From assembly GCA_027922465.2 (NCBI GenBank), contig BQMF02000626.1:62001-126000 (forward strand): 64,000 nucleotides of DNA, in the 5' to 3' direction. Below, in pieces: positions 47,201-60,273 of this stretch (within the stretch, counting starts at the first letter, position 1; each line of letters starts with the position of its first letter). Under the pieces are notes generated by a model. It was not told the origin of the DNA. It saw only the letters and a program-made list of their open reading frames with translations, and searched no databases. This DNA is from Turritopsis dohrnii (Eukaryota > Cnidaria > Hydrozoa > Anthoathecata > Oceaniidae). The position numbers and the translations under genes were made by a program.

Positions 47201-50200
47201 GCAGAGTTAAACATACCCTAAAAACGAAGATCCAAGACAGTGAAGACCGGATGTATAAGTAAAAGGAAATCTTTTAGTGGATTGAAAAAAATTAACCTTG
47301 ATGAAAGCAGTATTTTTGAAAATCTTTAATGGAGTTCCTACAAGCTTGAGCTTCTTCACCACTTGAATTGATTTATCCAAATCTAGAATCACTCCTGTGG
47401 CTGCGATGCGAAACCGTGCCTATAAACAACAAACAGATTTTCAAGCAAATCGTCATAATTTTACTGACCGTGAAGTTTTCATACAACGACTTTGGTAGGA
47501 TAGATTGCCATGAATTACCGTTCGATCAGCCACAGATTGGACAGCTAGTATACCAGTACCAGGGGGTGTAACTGGACCTATACAGAACAAACAGAAGATG
47601 TTGATAAAAAAGATCACTTACCTAAGACACAACACATCCACATCAACAATAAGGCCTAGCTTCAACTAAGGAACCTGCATCAGTTGACATTGTTTCAAAG
47701 AGTGGCAGTGCCATATCTTGGAGGGACATTGCTTCAGTAACGATATGCAAGGGAAGGTTTCTTCCTTGACAAAAATTTCCAGTTCAAAGCAAAATACTTT
47801 TCAGAGAAGGGGAAAAGAGAATGGTGAGTGTTTTAAACATACCATACATTGTGGCAATGCAGTGCAGGTGTTGCGGAGTGTATTTTAAGGACCGAAATCT
47901 CCCATTATGATCTTGAACAGAATATAGTGGAATAGTTTGGAATCTTCTCCAACCCAATGATACAATGAGTGGATCACGATTCTTTAAGATTCTCTCATGC
48001 CACCTATGTTTTTTGAATCTGGTCTAAGAAAACAAAGATGTATATTGGTCACTTACTATATCCTTTGTCAAGAAATTAAATTTTATTTTATTAAATTAAG
48101 TCACAGCACACTATGACAGATTGTTTTTTAATGGTAACATTGCCTTAACTGAACATATATATACTCACCAACGGAAACAAAAGGGAAACAAAAAATTTGT
48201 TCCACTTCTTATACAAAGAAAGAGCAAAAAAAAAGCACCTGCACATAACCGATATTATCTTCACCAGGTAACAAACCACCGACTATGATTGGATAATTGG
48301 GATCAAAGTTCAAAACAAACTCGCACGGAACTTTATCCAGCTGAAAGGTTAACAGAAAGGACAATAAGTAATGTCTATAAGAGCGAATATCAAGCTCGTT
48401 GGTAATAGCAAGGCCATATACCTCCATACGCACATACATCCCAGCTCTGAAACCTTCATACTGCACACGAACATCATCATCCAGATCGTCAAATTCCTTT
48501 CGGTTAAGCTCTGCCTGCTCGTTCATTGTGTTTTTCAAATCATCATAAAATGAGTTGGCACCTAAACATGAAAAGAGGTTTTCGTCTTCTGTGAAAATAG
48601 CATACACAAAAACTAAAATGTTCAACATTGACATGGTGGTGGTTACTTTCACCTTTTCCTTCATCGAACTCCGCATTAAACATGTCTTTTAACTTTCGTT
48701 TTTTCTCTGCTCTCTTTTCAGCTTTTGTTTTTTCATCTTCTTTTTTACTATCTGCTTCCATCATATCCTCATCATCACTGCCGTCGTCGTCGTCATCTTC
48801 TTCTTCTTTTTCATCTTCTTCACTCATCTTACCTCTGTTTATCTCTCCTGTTTCAAGATCTTCGAAATCGCCATATAGGTCTTCATCTTTTTAGTATATA
48901 ATTAAAAAAAAAAGTTGTGGTAACATGAAATTTTAAAAACAAATTAAAATAAAATTTATTGCATTCAATTCTACCCGCAATACACTAACCATTTGTTGCT
49001 TAGTAGGAAAGTTTAATTCCAGGTTCAACATAAATGACCATATAATCATCAGATACTTAATAGGGTGAAATTGTTACTGTCAACGTCATAGACTAATGAT
49101 GGTTTCAACAGATTTCTCTGTGGACATCTCCAAGAGAAAGCCAATCACTTCTTTAGATTATTTGTCCACTTTTTTAATATCAGACAGCTGTTTGTTCCCA
49201 GACCAGTTCCCAATCGTTCCACATAAGGAATATTGATGCTAACACTGCAAAGTGCAACCCTCATATAATGCCGCGACATCAAAACTATCAGTATTTACGA
49301 TCAGTTTGTTTGTACTTACCACCGTCATCATCATCATCCAATAACTGCTGTGCATCTTCGCTAGCCGACCATTTCCCAGTCACAAAACAATTTTGGATTA
49401 ATTCTTTCAATTCACTTAAAGTAATATTCTTGTGGTCCGAATTTTTCTGTCGAGACACATCAACTTGATGATAAAGCGAATTTTTGCGATTTTCATTAGT
49501 ACTGCTGGTCTTCACTGTAAACATCCCGCCAACCAAGTCATCATCTTCTTTATCAGAAGAATCGTCTACTTCTTCGCTTTTTGCAATTACTCCTGTAGAG
49601 CAGAGGGCGCACAAATTATTGTAATCATTAAATACCCAACAATATCATGTTGATGACACGAAAAGAATACTTGTCTACCTCTATCCTTAAGCAGCTATGT
49701 TCAAATGATTGGATATGGTAAAATGAAATCACTCAGTTTCAAGACTTACTTCTATAAAAAAGCACATAGCATACATGGAATCGGTACTTACCACCACCAT
49801 AAATAGTTCTTTTTATGTCATTGTTGCTTTTAAATTTTGTAAAACTTGATAGCCTTGACTGAAGAAGCTCTTTTAATGATTCTAAACCTGAAAACGTAAA
49901 CAACAAGAATTACATAAACCAGCCAACGATGAGTAGGATAATTCAGAATTTACGAGAACTATTATACCTTTTAGATCAGGCCTTGAGAAACTGATATCTT
50001 GGATAATTTCATTATCTTCACCCTCATTGTCGTCTTCGTCAGATGTGTCCCCTTCAAAGTTCATGCTTTTTTCGTCGTCCTATCAAAAAAAAGAAAATAG
50101 ATTGAATGGAATTTCATTGGAATATCATACAATGGTTGCAGATTGTGCCACTTGAAATAAACACACCAATTTAATCTTTTTGTGTGAAATTTGCAATTTT

Positions 50201-53200
50201 TGGTTATCTATATCTTCCTTGCTCAAATGTTCATCATTGCTTTGTTCATCATCATTGTCACTGTATTCATTAGCATCATCAGTTTCAGCTTCTTCATCAC
50301 CGGTTTCGACCCTGTCATCATCCTCATCGTTGAACACGACTCGCCTTCTATTTCTACCATTTTCACAAACTAATTGCTCTTCGGGCATTGTCCACTTGTT
50401 ATCACTTCATAGAATAATCGAAACACAGCAAAAATATAACAAAAAAATCAGTAGAAATCTAATGTCCAATAAGCATCAAAGCCTTACCTCTCAATCATAT
50501 CACCAGTTATTGGAGCAGATTTCTAAAACACAAAGCAATACATGAACACATAGCAGTGTATATCTGGAACAGAATAGGGCACAAGTGTTGAATCACTTGT
50601 GCAAAATAGTTTACGAGAGCTATTTGATGTGGGACCTTTGCTTTATGTCAAATCACAAGATTTTCCTATGAATTCTATGAATTTCTCCTCTTTCGTTGTT
50701 ATTAATTGGTACACAACATGCAAACAACTTAATAATCTCTTTATCATTTTCAAAACACATGCATTTTAATATACATCTAATACATGTGAGGATATTATGA
50801 TAGTTGTGTATACTAAACAAGTGATGCGTTTCGTTTAAATGTGTTTGAAGGAAATAAACAAGACACAAGAATTTTGCCGAAAGTGACATCACTAAATCAT
50901 GTGGATGATTTAATTAGAAACAAAGAACGTATTAACTCCATTGCGGAATGTTTTACATAACCAAACATTCATATATGATCGTTCTGTACGATCAAATGAT
51001 TTCTAAACACTTTTATTCTGTGTTTTTAATGACAAAGGAGCCATATGTTATAAAAATGAGTCATTAAAACTTTTTTATTATACTAAACGATAATACTTTG
51101 CACGAACATTTCATGGTTCCGACGAGGGTTGAAAGTCCCCCCAACGAAATTAGCTCCCCCCAAACCTTTAGCCCCCCCCCCCCCTCACTCCTGCAAATAC
51201 CAGGTCCCCCAACAAAAGCTCCCCTTAAAGATCACTCAGATTCTGGAGCTCCCCTCTAAAGTAATATGATTTCTATTTTAGGGTCTTGAATTAATTCAGA
51301 CATTGTTTCTCATAATGAAATTTCATATGATAGAGTATATTTAGTAAACACAAGAAGATACAACATTATCAAGTAAAGTTTAACGTCAAAATAACGAAAT
51401 TTCCTTAAACCAATTAGTTTTCTTTAACAGCCAGAAGGTCTCCAATGGCTTGTAAAAATTCACCATCATCTCCTTCGACTTAAGTAAGCTCCCCCCTGAA
51501 TTTCTAAAAAATTACAGCCCCCAAGCCATTTTAGGACCATTTTAGATTTACCTCCCCCCAAATATTTGGAGGGGGTCAGAACCACGCATGTGATTATGTG
51601 TTTGATTATTACATTTTGCATGAGCGTTATTTTGCAAAATGTTTTGCACATGTATGTGCGATCACACGAGTCTCCAGATACAAACTGCATAGGCCAACAT
51701 TTTCATGAGCAGGGATTTTTCCAAGCACTTTCCAACTACCGTTTACCGGTAGTTAAAACTCAATCTTGAATTGAGTTTAGAAACTCAATCATTCATTGTC
51801 AATTAAATATTTTTTAGCTCTTTAATGCGTAGTGTTTAAAAACATGTTTTGAGAGAGTAATTAGGCCATTATTCACCAAATATTCTGTTGCTAGGGAGAA
51901 CGACCACCGTTGCTAAGGTAATTTTGAAATTTCCTTTGTATACGCATTCATTTCTTCACCTTACCAAAGAATATGAAAACGAAAGTGGTACCAGTAGGAC
52001 TCGTTTTCATGTTATTCAATGAAATTTAAAAACATCTTAGTTTCCAACTCTCTTCACATGCCTCTCATGACAAGGCCTGCTTGTGGAGATTTAAATCTCT
52101 CAAATTGCATAGCTTCCTGGACTGTCAAACTCAATCTTCTCTATGAAAAACGGTAGTAACCAAAAGTGCTTGGAAAAAATCCCTGATGAGGTACTGTTAT
52201 TCTTCAGCCTCTAACAAAGAAAGAATTTTTCGAGATTTAAAAGACCTGGTGTTTCCATCAATTTTGATTCAGAATAAATGATATGAAAGTGCATCTGATC
52301 AATAGCAGCAAGAGTTATTGATTGATCAACAAGACACAAAATAAATAAAATAAAATCACCTACTGTAAATATATTCATTTCACTAGCTTCCATTTTTGAG
52401 TCAATTGCTATCTTAGATGCATACAAAGATGAAACCAATTCATTTTCTGGTTCATTGTCATCCTATGGAACAAACATAAATAATCGATGATTAAATAGAC
52501 TTGTGAGGAAACGGGTAAGAGTTATCACTACAAACATCTTCGCTTCTGACAGCAGCAGCTGCTCTCTGCCCAGCTTTACTTCCACCCAAATCAATATAAA
52601 CAGCATCCTAAAGAACAAAAATAGATATATTTCATGTTGCAAATGCGTTTTGTAAAATGTTACTAGTGTCCCCACATTTGCAACATGCCTTTATACAAAA
52701 ATTTCGTTTTAATCCAATGATATTTGTTTATTTTTGCTGATATGTCAAAACAAACTTGTTTGGATAATCATAACAACACGGCTTCCGACGCAATATTTTG
52801 TTGCAAGAAATTCAATATAGGCGACACTACATATTTTGTTGCAATCACATAAAAAATGTTGCCCGTGTCCCTGAAGCTTAAATTGGTCAAATTCGCCCCT
52901 AGTGGTTTACATGCTAAAATTTTTCTCAGAATTCAAATTATTGTATGTGCTTTATAACTAAACGACGGAAAAAATTCTGTCAAAATTGTCAGAATACTCA
53001 GAAGAGCTAGGAGTTATTAGTAATGTACATCTCTTTTTCTAGGCCAGCCAAATCGACATTAGCTTGGATTTTTAAGGCTAATGTGCTTTATTATAAAACG
53101 TTGAATGTTTGCACCAAAGGCTTAAGGCTTGAATAAGAAAATTTTATTTCAAACAATTTTCAATAACTTAGACACACAGTTGGACCACTCAAACCGGTAT

Positions 53201-56200
53201 ACCGGCATCTAAAACCATCTGGATATGCTACTGATCTCACAAAAAACAAAAGTGTAAATGCCACCAAAAAACACATTGGCTTTGTTTGATTTTGATAAGT
53301 ATTTTGGAACTCTCCTTTAGTCTATCAATCACAATAGGAAAAAAACAACAAATGAAAAGACGATTCCATGGTAAACTTTAACAACAGGTTTAATTCAAAA
53401 AGAATCGTAGTTGGACACCTTATCATAAACTATGCCTCCAACACCTGCCATAGGTGCATATATCAGCTTTTCCTTTTCATTGAGAGATCGTTTCTTTTCT
53501 TTTTCAGGTAACGGACAAGGGTCTGGTAATGGATGAACATCCTTCAGCATGAAATCACCACAACCTGTTTCAGTAAATAATAAATTATAAAAATGTTATG
53601 ACTGTGTGTAATTTCATGAGCATAGATTCTGCAACCAAACCAATACCATATATGGAAAAGATGTCAAACCCATACCTATCACATGAACTTTGCATCTATT
53701 TTTCATATGTGCACCTCTCATGTATCCATAAAGACATATAGAACGATTGCACTTGCTGTTTTTGCGAATCTCTTCGGGATTAGTAAGATCTTCAAATCTA
53801 CATGCGAGGGAATTCGCGAATAAATTCGTGCAAATGCAAAACAAGTATATCATAGAAAATAAACGCAATAAAAAATTTATTGTTTATTGTTTAAGTGTCT
53901 TAGTGACAACAAGTGACTGCGCTGAAAACTATAATCTAACCTGTCAACAAGAGTATATGGATGGGATGCTCTCCATATGAGGGGACGAAATTTCATCACT
54001 GATATAAATCTGCCGAGATTATGTATTTCTGTTTTTGGATAGACACCATGTGAAATAGATGACAAATAAAACAATTTTGCCCCCTAGATAAAATTAAACA
54101 AAACAGTCAGAAGAATTAAGAGGGAAAAGACGAGAAGGTATCAAAACATATCTTGGTCGCATGGCAGTTATTTTGTTATTTAGTTACGGATGAAATCTAC
54201 GGAGACTATGTTACCTGATACACTTCTGTCCAAAATCTTTGCTTCAAATTTTTCTTAATTTTTTTCAGAGATTTATTTTTCTTCAATAGATCCAAATGCG
54301 TTAAAACACCCATGATTTTCGGAAATCCGTGAACTTGTACGATGTTTAGAAATTCAAAAATTTCCATTTCAAAACCAAAGCTGGCATCAATTAGCAGCAA
54401 GACCTTGATAATTTAAATGAATAGAATAAAAAAACGGTGGCAGTTCACAATTTCTAAAACCCAGTTATGTAATAAACTCACTAAATCAGCAATTTTTGCT
54501 AAATCTATCATTGAGTTGATGTCGTTGTTGCACTCAATTAAAGTCAATCGCCGTTTCTTTCCTACGTAAATAGTTCGATTAGTGAGGGAAGCATTGTTAT
54601 AATTCACATTCCATTTCATTCTCAAACAGAGAAAGAATTTTTAGCGATAACTTTCATATACAATTTACCAAAATATACCAAAACGGTTTCTGCTTAACAT
54701 TTCCAATTTTTTCACAAACAAATGAAGTGGAAAAAAGTAATGTAAGTTTATGTTATAAAATTAAAATTAACTCAAAATAACTCATACCTCTCAATTGAAT
54801 TTGCATTTAACAAAGATGAACAATGGTGTATAAAGTGATATATTTACAGAAATAACAAGTAAGAAGTTCGTCTGTAAAAATTATAAAAAATACGGACTTT
54901 TGTGTGCTTCTTTGAGCTCCAAGGTTTTTTGAATGTTTTTTTGGTTGTGTCGATTCCTCACAATCAGTGGAAACAAAGTTTGCCTGCGAATCTCAATTAA
55001 TGGTTTTGTTAAGGAGAAAAACAGTTTTTTGTTTTTTCCATACTTCTGCACTATTGGATAGTTGAAAACAATCACGGATTTTGAGCCAATCAGGAATTTT
55101 CTCTCAAATCGCGTTAACAGGCTTTCATCTATCGCTCTGCACAGTTTTAAAGGAAACAAGCCACTTGCAGGGAAGATGGAGCTCAAAGAAGGTAGAACAC
55201 TAATTATTTATCATCACATACACAACAATATGACATCCTTTAATAAATTCAGAAAGTGAGCTGCCAATTTAATTAAATGCTTTTTGAGTATAACAAATGG
55301 TATTAAAGGTTGTCATAGCTTAGAAATGATAAATAACGAAAATTGCCCATAACTTTCTCAAAAAACAACGTCTTTCCCTATAAATTTAAATTTTTGTGTA
55401 GTAATAAACTAATGATTACATCTGTCAAAAAAAATATTTAAAAAAAAGATTTGACTTTTGAAACGTACGCTGAGCCCTTAGGAGACAAAATATCAAGGTT
55501 GTTCCCAGAAATTAAGGCGAAGTAAAAGTTTTTATTTTTTCTCTGAAGATTCTCAATTTTTTTTGTAAACGCGCCACACAATAACCAGGTGCTTATTTAA
55601 GCTGCAATTAGGCTTAGATAGATTGCTGAGTTCTCCTAATTAGGCATTATTTTATTACAAATTAAGGGTAGTTATCACCCCTATAATAAAAAGATAAAGC
55701 TTTGAGAGAGCTTTCTGAAAATGTATATTTGATGCTATAAAAACTAGTTATTTGGTATTACAATACTTTAAATTTGGTGATATTTCATTTCATGTTTATT
55801 GCAATTTGTTTACAGAACCTATTCAGCATGTTTACAAGAACTGTGATCCCTTTTTATAAAATACAAGCTATCGTTTCCTTTGTAATGCTGTTTATTCAAC
55901 TGATCGCATTATGGAATTTCTTTGGAAGACGTTTTCTCGATAAGTATTTCTGCGTTACTTATCTGTCTTTAAGTACCTCCAGGAACCTAGTTTTTTGCAA
56001 TTGAAAGAAAAGTTTCATAAGAACAAAACGTTACTACCATTTTGTCTTTAAACAAACATTCGCTTTGCAATAAAGAGAGAAAGTCAAGGAAAGGCTATTT
56101 TAAACAGTGTTTTTCGTAAATGTTTTATTTTGTTACAAGTAGGACTGGTTTAGAAAAACTGTAGTGGGTACCGTAAAGCGGGGTGACTTCGATCAGTAAA

Positions 56201-57874
56201 AATAAAAACTGTTAAAACTCTGAAACTAAAATGTGTTTTTCACATTTTTTAAGATTTTCATTTAGATTCCTATTGTAAAATACCACCTGAATGTCTTCAA
56301 GAGAAACGATCAATTTTTTCCGAAACTAACAACGACAAACATCAAAATTTCACTGCTCACATTGACCTGCTGGACATTTTTGGCTCATACGTGAAGTATA
56401 GAGGCTGAATGTAAAGAAAATTGTAATATGTCTCAAAAAAATTATGTTCTTCACTGTTGTTTCCCTTTTTCTTTTCCTTTTTCCTTTATTGATAAATATC
56501 GTGTAACACGAAAAAACAAATGTTTAATATCAGCAATTAGGACAAGGACTAATCATCAGAATCGTCTTCAAGCGAAATGATTAACTTCTTCCAAAATTAA
56601 CAACAAAAAACATCACGTCCGAAAGAAATTCTGTTCTTCACCGCTATATTGTGTTTTTCTTTTCCTTATTCCTTTATCGATAATATCGTGTTTTTGAAAA
56701 CACGAAAAAAATGTTCTATATCGCTATAAGTTACATGTTCGCAAGAACTTCGTGAAAAGTCGCTGTATCTCATGGGAGATTTAATGACTTACCAAAGAAA
56801 TTTTAATAAGCGTGCTATTTCCCCATGATGATAGATCTCAAAAATTTTGTTTGAGATACAATGAAATTTCAATGTTAATTTCATTTCATATTAACGAGGG
56901 TCACACATCGTAAATATCTTCTGTTTTACTAACATTCACTGATGTTTTACGGTCGAACATTTACCGCGAATGAGAAATGGTGGTCTGTTAATAATGTAAT
57001 AATGACGCTTTAAAACATTGCCAAACATAAGTAATTGGGTGCTTCTCATAAGCTGATGGAATATTGTCGTTTTCTTGGAAAGATCAAGTTATATATTTCT
57101 ACGGAATTACAAGATTAGATAATGTGAAATTTTCTACGGAAATAGAAGAAATATGTAATGTAATGATTCCAAAGTTTCAGAAGTAATGGTTTAGTGTATC
57201 GAAAGTTATTTTTAAAATAGTGGCAAAATTGATCAAAGTCACCCCGTTTCATGGTAACGTTTTTTAAATTAGTAAATATAGAACACAATAACAAAAAAAT
57301 AAAATTAAGCCTTTTCAAAATGCCCTTATCCGCAATAACGTTTTAAAATTAAATATGTTGAAAATAAAATTATATACATTAAATAGGAAACTTTATAAGG
57401 TTTTCAAAAATATATACTTTGTTGATGATAAAATAACCATATCAAAAGTTATGGACACAAAACTGAAAACACGCAGCAAGGGACGATGATGATGAATTTT
57501 TAGCATAAATGCATTTTACCTGAAACAACGGTGACTGGACCTTTCAATTCACTTATTTTCTCTCGAGCATAATTTTTGATGAGATTTTGTATTAATGTTG
57601 TTTTACCAACTTTAGGTGGACCAACAACTGCTACGACAATTGGAGGTGGTTCTAATGAAGACCGATCCACCAACGGTATGTGTTGCTTTTTCGTTTGTAA
57701 GTCAAGGCTACGGTGAAGTTGTTTGGCTGTTTTATTGACAGATTGAATAGCAAATGCCTTTGGATTCCTCTTTTCATCTGGCTGGTGCTTTTTAGACTTT
57801 TTCTTTTCTGCTTTCCGTCCAGCATTTCTGGCGCGATGTGCTTTCTGATGTTCTTCGGTACTATTGTCCGCCAT
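44210..57874 (-). CDS. BMS1: Ribosome biogenesis GTPase BMS1, complete, 24 exons
   Basis: Nucleolar GTPase of the small-subunit processome. In yeast and humans it brings Rcl1 to the pre-rRNA for 18S maturation. Exons (high to low): 57874-57520, 54561-54482, 54403-54215, 54083-53941, 53797-53676, 53564-53419, 52607-52536, 52462-52364, 50522-50488, 50404-50167, 50079-49968, 49887-49792, 49592-49320, 48886-48653, 48561-48422, 48340-48239, 48023-47843, 47577-47519, 47419-47297, 47217-47122, 46725-46674, 46290-46115, 45558-45400, 44428-44210. All are AG/GT-bounded and in phase; total 3501 nt, 1166 residues. Marks: P-loop GPPKVGKTT (85-93), [17 protein letters not shown] (G4-like), AARP2CN region, two acidic stretches, then the RIBIOP_C/DUF663 part ([56 protein letters not shown]) and a basic tail. 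Somewhat shorter than human (about 1280), the acidic linker being reduced. Confidence 0.95.
44587..44707. mobile_element. Small TIR element, copy 1 of 3 in BMS1 introns
   Basis: CCCAGTCGGCAAAATCGTCA at one end and GCGCCGGCTGGG at the other. The body has CACTCCTTCGCAG. It lies in the last BMS1 intron. Related copies are at 46405-46524 and 46797-46903. Confidence 0.65.
45882..46128. repeat. 19-bp minisatellite, 13 copies, spanning the donor site of BMS1 exon 22
   Basis: The unit YCTGCCTTGTATAGGGAGT is repeated exactly 13 times (247 bp). On the minus strand each unit reads ACTCCCTATACAAGG-YAG, that is, the last codons of exon 22 (SLYK) followed by the intron start. Seven units give AAG|GTAG and six give AAG or AAA|GCAG. 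The outermost copy (about 46110-46128) is the real exon end by comparison with the conserved protein. Confidence 0.92.
46405..46524. mobile_element. Small TIR element, copy 2 of 3 in BMS1 introns
   Basis: CACAGTGGGGAAAATCGTCA to GTTTGCCCAGTGGG, with GCGATGAAGTGCATTCTCA and CACTCCTTCGCAG arms that pair with each other. It lies between exons 21 and 22. Confidence 0.65.
46797..46903. mobile_element. Small TIR element, copy 3 of 3 in BMS1 introns
   Basis: CCCAGTGGCCAAATC to TTTGCCCACAGGG, inverted relative to copy 2 in its core (CGAAGGAGTGCATTTCT, then GCACTTCATCGCAG). It lies between exons 20 and 21. Confidence 0.6.
51120..51565. repeat. C-rich (minus: G-rich) repeat in a BMS1 intron
   Basis: Runs of five or more C recur (CTCCCCCC motifs), with a run of about 14 C near 51174. 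The ends are AGTCCCCCCAACG and TTGGAGGGGGTC. On the minus strand this gives several G-tracts that could form quadruplexes. Probably a MITE with C-rich ends. Confidence 0.55.
51710..52185. mobile_element. 476-bp hAT-like MITE in a BMS1 intron
   Basis: TIRs of about 37 bp begin CAGGGATTTTTCCAAGCACTT and include CTACCGTTT. The flanks carry ATGAG at 51705-51709 and 52186-52190, a perfect 5-bp duplication. No transposase. CAGGG termini suggest hAT. Confidence 0.8.
55245..55492. repeat. Truncated copy of the TTAA-flanked element
   Basis: It matches 15953-16010 (GTGAGCTGC with AATTTAATTAAA) and 16600-16750 (ATTT(A/C)ACTTTTGAAACG-like block ending CGCTGAGCCCTTA). It lies in BMS1 intron 1 and lacks about 560 bp present in the other copy. 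Confidence 0.55.
56169..57256. mobile_element. 1.09-kb TIR element in BMS1 intron 1
   Basis: TACCGTAAAGCGGGGTGACTT at the left is inverted at the right (AAGTCACCCCGTTTCATGGTA), about 27 bp in all. Inside, two direct copies of a block containing CCTTTATNGATAA(A)TATCGTG lie near 56480 and 56675. No coding sequence. Confidence 0.7.
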
Positions 57875-58156
57875 TTTTGTTTTTGCACGAGGAGTAGAAT
57901 GTTGAATGTTTACATTGAATGTTTACTTGTTGCGGAGTGTAGCTTTTTAGCGGAACGTATGGAATGCCATAGCTGCCATAAGTGATCTTCTGATGTTCTG
58001 CGCAGTAGAAATTTCGTTATGCGCAGTAGTGATTTCATTTGGCGCTGTAATAAAAACGTATTGCGATGTAGTTTTTCAGTATTGCAAGGTGGATCTATTT
58101 GAAAGCGCAGTAATTTCCTTGACTTGCGCAGTAGACAAGTCATATTGTGCACTACT

Positions 58157-58611
58157 TAAATCGTTACGTGGTGGTAGATAAATCGTTAGGTGTGGTAGTT
58201 AAATCGTTACGTAGTAGATAAATCATTACGTGGTAGATAAATTGTTACGTGGTAGATAAATCGTTAGGTGGTAGATAAATTGTTACGTGGTAGATAAATT
58301 GTTACGTAGTAGATAAATCGTTACGTAGTAGATAAATCGTTAGGTGGTAGATAAATCGTTATGTGGTAGATAAATTGTTACGTGGTAGATAAATCGTTAG
58401 GTGGTAGATAAATTGTTACGTGGTAGATAAATTGCTACGTGGTAGATAAATGGTTAGGTGGTAGATAAATGGTTAGGTGGTAGATAAATGGTTAGGTGGT
58501 AGATAAATCGTTACGTGGTAGATAAATTGTTACGTGGTAGATAAATTGTTACGTAGTAGATAAATCGTTATGTGGTAGATAAATCGTTATGTGGTAGATA
58601 AATCGTTACGT
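58157..58611 (+). repeat. 19-bp tandem array in the left arm
   Basis: About 23 units of GTAGATAAATCGTTACGTG with substitutions at the GTTACG/GTTAGG positions. It is inverted relative to 61704-62042. Confidence 0.93.
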
Positions 58612-59200
58612 CCCTCCTCCACCTATGTTTTCTCAACACTCTCCAGTGTGATATTCACATCCCAGAATACAATGCGGCGTAATTATAGTTTATGAGAAGC
58701 GAATCGCAAAGATTTGTGCAGCAAATAATTTTTCTCTTAAAAGTACTACATGCTTAAGCAATGTTTGTAATGACGTAATTTACACAAAGGTTTATTCAAT
58801 ATCAAAATGGAATAAAGACAAATTCTGACGTATGAAACAATTGCATCCACCTTTAAATAGAGAACAAAAGAAACATGTGGAAAACTATTACATCAACCAA
58901 TCAACCTGCTGCTATGATGGGTGTTGCTAATCTACGACAACCAATCACAAGAAAACAAATAAAGTAACAATAAAAATAAGGAAACAAAATTTAAAGAATT
59001 CGTTTTGAATTTTTGCTGAAACTACCTTTTGTGAAATTTCTACGATGGCTCTGAAGGGTCATATATTATCTGTCTATTTTCTGCAAAAAAAAAAAAAAAT
59101 TTTCTGCAAAAAAATTTATTTTGTAAAAAATAATAAACAAATTCTGAGTAGTGATCATCGAAAGTGATAAAAAAGAACCATTTAGAGAGTGATGTATTGA

Positions 59201-60273
59201 ACGTACTTTATAAAACATGAACCGACCAGAACCCAGCAGGAACCCACCAGAACCCAGCAGGAACCCACCAAGAACCGACCAGAACCCAGCAGAGACATAC
59301 CAATACGGACCCTCCAAACGGGACCCAGGACCATAAAATCAAAGGTGGGAGCCGCGTCCCGCGACACTAAAATCAAAAGTGGGACCCGAGACCCTAAAAT
59401 CAAGGGTGGGACCAGGGATCTTTACATCAAAGGTGGGACCCAGGACCCAGGACTCTCAAATCAAAAGTCAGACCCGGGATATGGGTGCCGAAGTGTGCAC
59501 AAAAATTCTCTAAACAAACAATTCTCTTGATTGTGTCGAGTTGCGTAATAATAATGTATTTCAATGTAGGTTTTCAGCTTTGCAAAGTGGATCTATTTGA
59601 AAGTGCAGTAATTTCCTAGACACCAGTCACCAATATCACCAGTGTGATATTGTGAAGTATTAAAATTTATTTGTGCACTACTTACTTAAATAATCGTGTG
59701 GGTGATTTTTTGTAACGTGGTAAAAGGCCTACTGGAAAAGTGGGATCCGGGAATCGGGACTCCCAACCCTACATACAACAGGTGGGACCCAAGACCAGGG
59801 AGCCTATATGTGATAGGTGGGACACGCCAGATTCAGATCCTTTCTCCCTTATACAATTGTAGCTCGGAGAACTGTGAATTCTTTCTTGTTAACTTCAAAG
59901 CTGGAGCCACGTGTGATAATGTAAATGTTAATCAATACTTCTTTTAACAAAAAGTGTCAAATCATTTTCTCATTAAAAATAAAAGGCTGTGGTGTTAATA
60001 TATATCTTTTCAAGAGAATTGTTTGAATCCTGGGTCCTGGGTCTCGCCTTTGATTTTTAGGGTCCTGGGTCCCGTTTGCAGGGTCTGTATTGATGGGTCT
60101 CTGCTGGGTTCTGGTCGGTTCTTGGTGGGTTCCTGCTCGATATGCGGATGCCGCCATCCGCATATCGAAAAAGGCAAGAAGCCCTGGGAACGAGGTTGGG
60201 TTCCTGCTGGGTTCTGGTCGGTTCCTGCTGGGTTCTGGTTGGTTCTGGTCGGTTCATGTTTTATCAAGTACGT
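59201..60273. mobile_element. Nested 1.07-kb inverted-repeat element with GGTTCTGGTC minisatellites
   Basis: ACGTACTTTATAAAACATGA is inverted at the right end. The flanks carry GTATTGA and GTATTTA (one mismatch). Both arms contain runs of 10-mers of the type GGTTCTGGTC/GGTTCCTGCT and GGGACCCAGGACC/AAAATCAAAGGTGGG units. Near 60140-60170 it holds a hairpin GATATGCGGATG-CCGC-CATCCGCATATC followed by CCCTGGGAACGAGGTTG. A related CCCTGGGTACGAGGTTG occurs at 40513. Confidence 0.75.

Noticed and set aside
48628..48894. Plus-strand serine-rich frame
   Set aside because: Antisense shadow of the acidic, lysine-rich BMS1 exon 14.
50180..50545. Plus-strand frame of 121 codons
   Set aside because: Antisense of BMS1 exons 9-10; serine-rich because the sense strand encodes Asp/Glu.
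58157..58611. Regular short repeats that could suggest a CRISPR array
   Set aside because: The 19-bp units are contiguous with no unique spacers, occur inverted at 61.7 kb as arms of one element, and the DNA is animal nuclear DNA.
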